Shown piece after piece: positions 3,975 to 5,576 of a stretch of DNA of 5,576 bases. A program made the position numbers and the translations under genes. This stretch comes from a candidate division BRC1 bacterium ADurb.BinA292 (GTDB taxonomy: Bacteria; Sumerlaeota; Sumerlaeia; MVZB01). The stretch spans positions 1-5,576 of the forward strand of contig MVZB01000222.1 in NCBI GenBank assembly GCA_002068205.1, read 5' to 3'. Under the pieces are notes generated by a model that did no database searches, was not told the DNA's origin, and saw nothing but the letters and a program-made list of their open reading frames with translations. How positions within the stretch are numbered: the stretch's first letter is position 1; each line of letters starts with the position of its first letter.

Positions 3975-5576
3975 ATGGCCGAACAGCCGATCAGCGGCAC
4001 GCACAGCGAGGACACTCCCGACATCCTGACCCTCAGGATCGACGGGCTGCACTGCGCGAATTGCGTGCGCGCCGTCGAGCGGGCGCTCTTGGCTCTCCCC
4101 GGCGTCGCCCGTGCCGAAGTCGACTTACCATCCGGCCTGGCTCGCATCGTCCCGCGCAACGGCCGCGTCCCGCTTGAATCGCTGATTGCCGCCGTCGAGC
4201 AGGCGGGCTACGCCGCCGTTCCTCTGTCTCCCAAGGAGTTCTCTGCCCACGACGCAGCGGAGGCCGGCTTTGCCTGCCCGGCGCCCGGTCGGCCAGCGCC
4301 GATCGAGGCGGGTCAGGAAATTTCGCTCGTCATCGCGGGCATGGACTGCAATTCCTGCGCGGCGCACATCGAACGCGCGCTCAATGCCTTGCCGGGCGTC
4401 GCCCGCGCGACCGTGAATTTCGCCACCGAGACGGCGCACGCGCGGTTGCATCCCGCCCACTCGGCCGCCGAGATGCTCGAACCGCTGCGTCAGGCGGTTG
4501 CCTCCGCCGGCTACACGGTCGTCGGCCATCAAACCGCCGATCAGGGGGCCGCGGCGGCCGACGAGGCGCGCACCCAACGCCTGGAGGCGCGCCGCCGCCG
4601 CGACAGCGAGGCGCGCTGGTGGCTCCAGCGCGCGCTCGAAGGCATCGGGCTCGCCCTGCCGATCGTCGCGCTCGAAATGGGCCCCGCCGCCTGGCGCGCG
4701 GCCCTGCCCCACGCCGGCTGGATCACCTTCGCCCTCGCCACCTGGATCGTCGCGCGCGTGGGCCTCCCTTATCTGCGCGGCGGCTGGCGTTCGCTCCGCC
4801 GCGGCAGCGCCAACATGGATGTCCTCGTCTCGATGGGCTCGGGCACGGCCTATCTCTACTCGGTGGCGGTTCTGCTGGCCGCCGCCGCCGGCCGGCCGCT
4901 GGCGATGGGTCATACGCATTTTCATGAAGCGGCGCTCATTCTCTCGATCATCTCGCTGGGCAAGTGGCTCGAGGCGCGGGCGCGCGGTCAGGCCGGTCAC
5001 GCCCTGGAGGGTCTGCTCGACCTGGGCGCCCGCCGGGCGCGCGTCGTCCGCGATGGGCGCGAAGTCGAGGTGCCCGTCACCGAGGTGCGCGTGGGCGAGA
5101 CGCTGATCGTGCGGCCGGGCGAAAAAATCCCGACCGACGGCGCCGTCCTTCAGGGCGAATCGGCAGCCGATGAATCGCTCCTGACCGGCGAGTCCGCCCC
5201 GGTGGAAAAACGCATCGGCGATGAGGTCGTCGGCGCGACGATCAACCTCAACGGCATGCTCCGCATCCGCGCCTCGCGCGTCGGCGAAGCGACCGCCTTG
5301 GCCGGCATTATCCGCCTCGTCGAGCAGGCCCAGGCCGGCAAGACCCGGATCCAGCGCCTGGCCGACCAGGTCTCCGCCGTCTTCGTGCCGCTCGTTGTCC
5401 TGGTCGCCATCGCGACGCTCCTCGGCTGGGGACTCCTTGGCGGCGCCTGGACCGACGGCATCCTGCGCGCCGTGGCGGTCCTGATCATCGCCTGCCCCTG
5501 CGCCCTCGGTCTCGCCACGCCCACGGCGATCCTCGTCGGCACCGGTCAGGGCGCGCGCCACGGCATCCTGATCCGC
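3975..5576 (+). CDS. copA: Copper-exporting P1B-type ATPase, N-terminal part (3'-truncated by window end)
   Basis: 534 residues are visible, with no stop before the window edge. An inner-membrane pump that uses ATP to drive Cu(I) (possibly Ag(I)) out of the cytoplasm. Two heavy-metal-binding domains open the protein: one at ~17-85 with C27-A-N-C30, one at ~115-185 with GMDC125-N-S-C128, joined by an Ala/Pro-rich linker. An Arg-rich stretch precedes membrane helices at ~216-238, 246-267, 283-305 and 318-337. The actuator domain (~345-455) carries T404-G-E-S407. Helices 5 (~467-490) and 6 (~499-520) follow, the latter with C507-P-C509, the Cu/Ag-type transport motif. The DKTGT phosphorylation site and nucleotide domain lie beyond the window. 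ATG 3975 is the only good start: no ATG, GTG or TTG occurs in frame between the in-frame TAG-free promoter region and it, and GGAA at 3963-3966 is a weak RBS. A 261-base gap from ilvB suggests separate transcription. Confidence 0.94.
   Translation, partial: MAEQPISGTHSEDTPDILTLRIDGLHCANCVRAVERALLALPGVARAEVDLPSGLARIVPRNGRVPLESLIAAVEQAGYAAVPLSPKEFSAHDAAEAGFACPAPGRPAPIEAGQEISLVIAGMDCNSCAAHIERALNALPGVARATVNFATETAHARLHPAHSAAEMLEPLRQAVASAGYTVVGHQTADQGAAAADEARTQRLEARRRRDSEARWWLQRALEGIGLALPIVALEMGPAAWRAALPHAGWITFALATWIVARVGLPYLRGGWRSLRRGSANMDVLVSMGSGTAYLYSVAVLLAAAAGRPLAMGHTHFHEAALILSIISLGKWLEARARGQAGHALEGLLDLGARRARVVRDGREVEVPVTEVRVGETLIVRPGEKIPTDGAVLQGESAADESLLTGESAPVEKRIGDEVVGATINLNGMLRIRASRVGEATALAGIIRLVEQAQAGKTRIQRLADQVSAVFVPLVVLVAIATLLGWGLLGGAWTDGILRAVAVLIIACPCALGLATPTAILVGTGQGARHGILIR

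Noticed and set aside
3761..4177. 138-residue + strand frame in the ilvB-copA gap
   Set aside because: It overlaps the inverted repeat and the first metal-binding domain of copA in another frame. Its product is Arg/Pro-rich and unlike any family I know.
4125..5561. Long open frame of 478 residues on the - strand opposite copA
   Set aside because: The + strand frame encodes unmistakable P1B ATPase motifs. The antisense product is Arg/Gly/Ala-rich with no recognisable domain.

Overview
The window is GC-rich DNA with strong C/G preference at third codon positions. It holds five protein-coding genes, all on the + strand. The two end genes are cut by the window edges. Nothing in it requires a mobile element, CRISPR array or RNA gene. 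The residue patterns of L33 and the acetolactate synthase suggest a free-living, amino-acid-prototrophic bacterium, possibly of the Planctomycetota or wider PVC group. That placement is recalled from family resemblance, not from a search, and is weak.

Layout. Bases 1-662 are the 3' part of an unrecognised protein whose C-terminus resembles a J domain without the HPD motif. Bases 663-868 are intergenic: small hairpins, then a good sigma-70-type promoter (TTGACA, 16 bp, extended TATGCT) for rpmG (ribosomal protein L33, 869-1051). Two GC-rich hairpins follow, the second a textbook intrinsic terminator. Next come ilvN (1200-1730) and ilvB (1812-3713), the regulatory and catalytic subunits of acetolactate synthase, in the reverse of the usual order. 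Bases 3714-3974 are intergenic, with a 64-bp interrupted inverted repeat and a 12-bp palindrome beside a -10-like box. From 3975 to the window end runs the N-terminal two thirds of a copper-type P1B ATPase (copA) with two heavy-metal-binding domains. It has no stop before the window edge.

Function. IlvB and IlvN form the first common enzyme of valine, leucine and isoleucine synthesis. IlvN keeps the residues equivalent to those that bind valine in E. coli IlvH, so feedback inhibition is predicted. rpmG and copA look like separate transcription units. The copA neighbourhood may be coincidental, although copper is known to damage Fe-S dehydratases of the same amino-acid pathway.

No clearly new system is visible. 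The most worthwhile signals are the degenerate J-like protein, the reversed ilvN-ilvB order with a candidate internal promoter marked by a rare ATA codon, an octamer repeated in three intergenic regions, the inverted repeat after ilvB, and the palindrome before copA.
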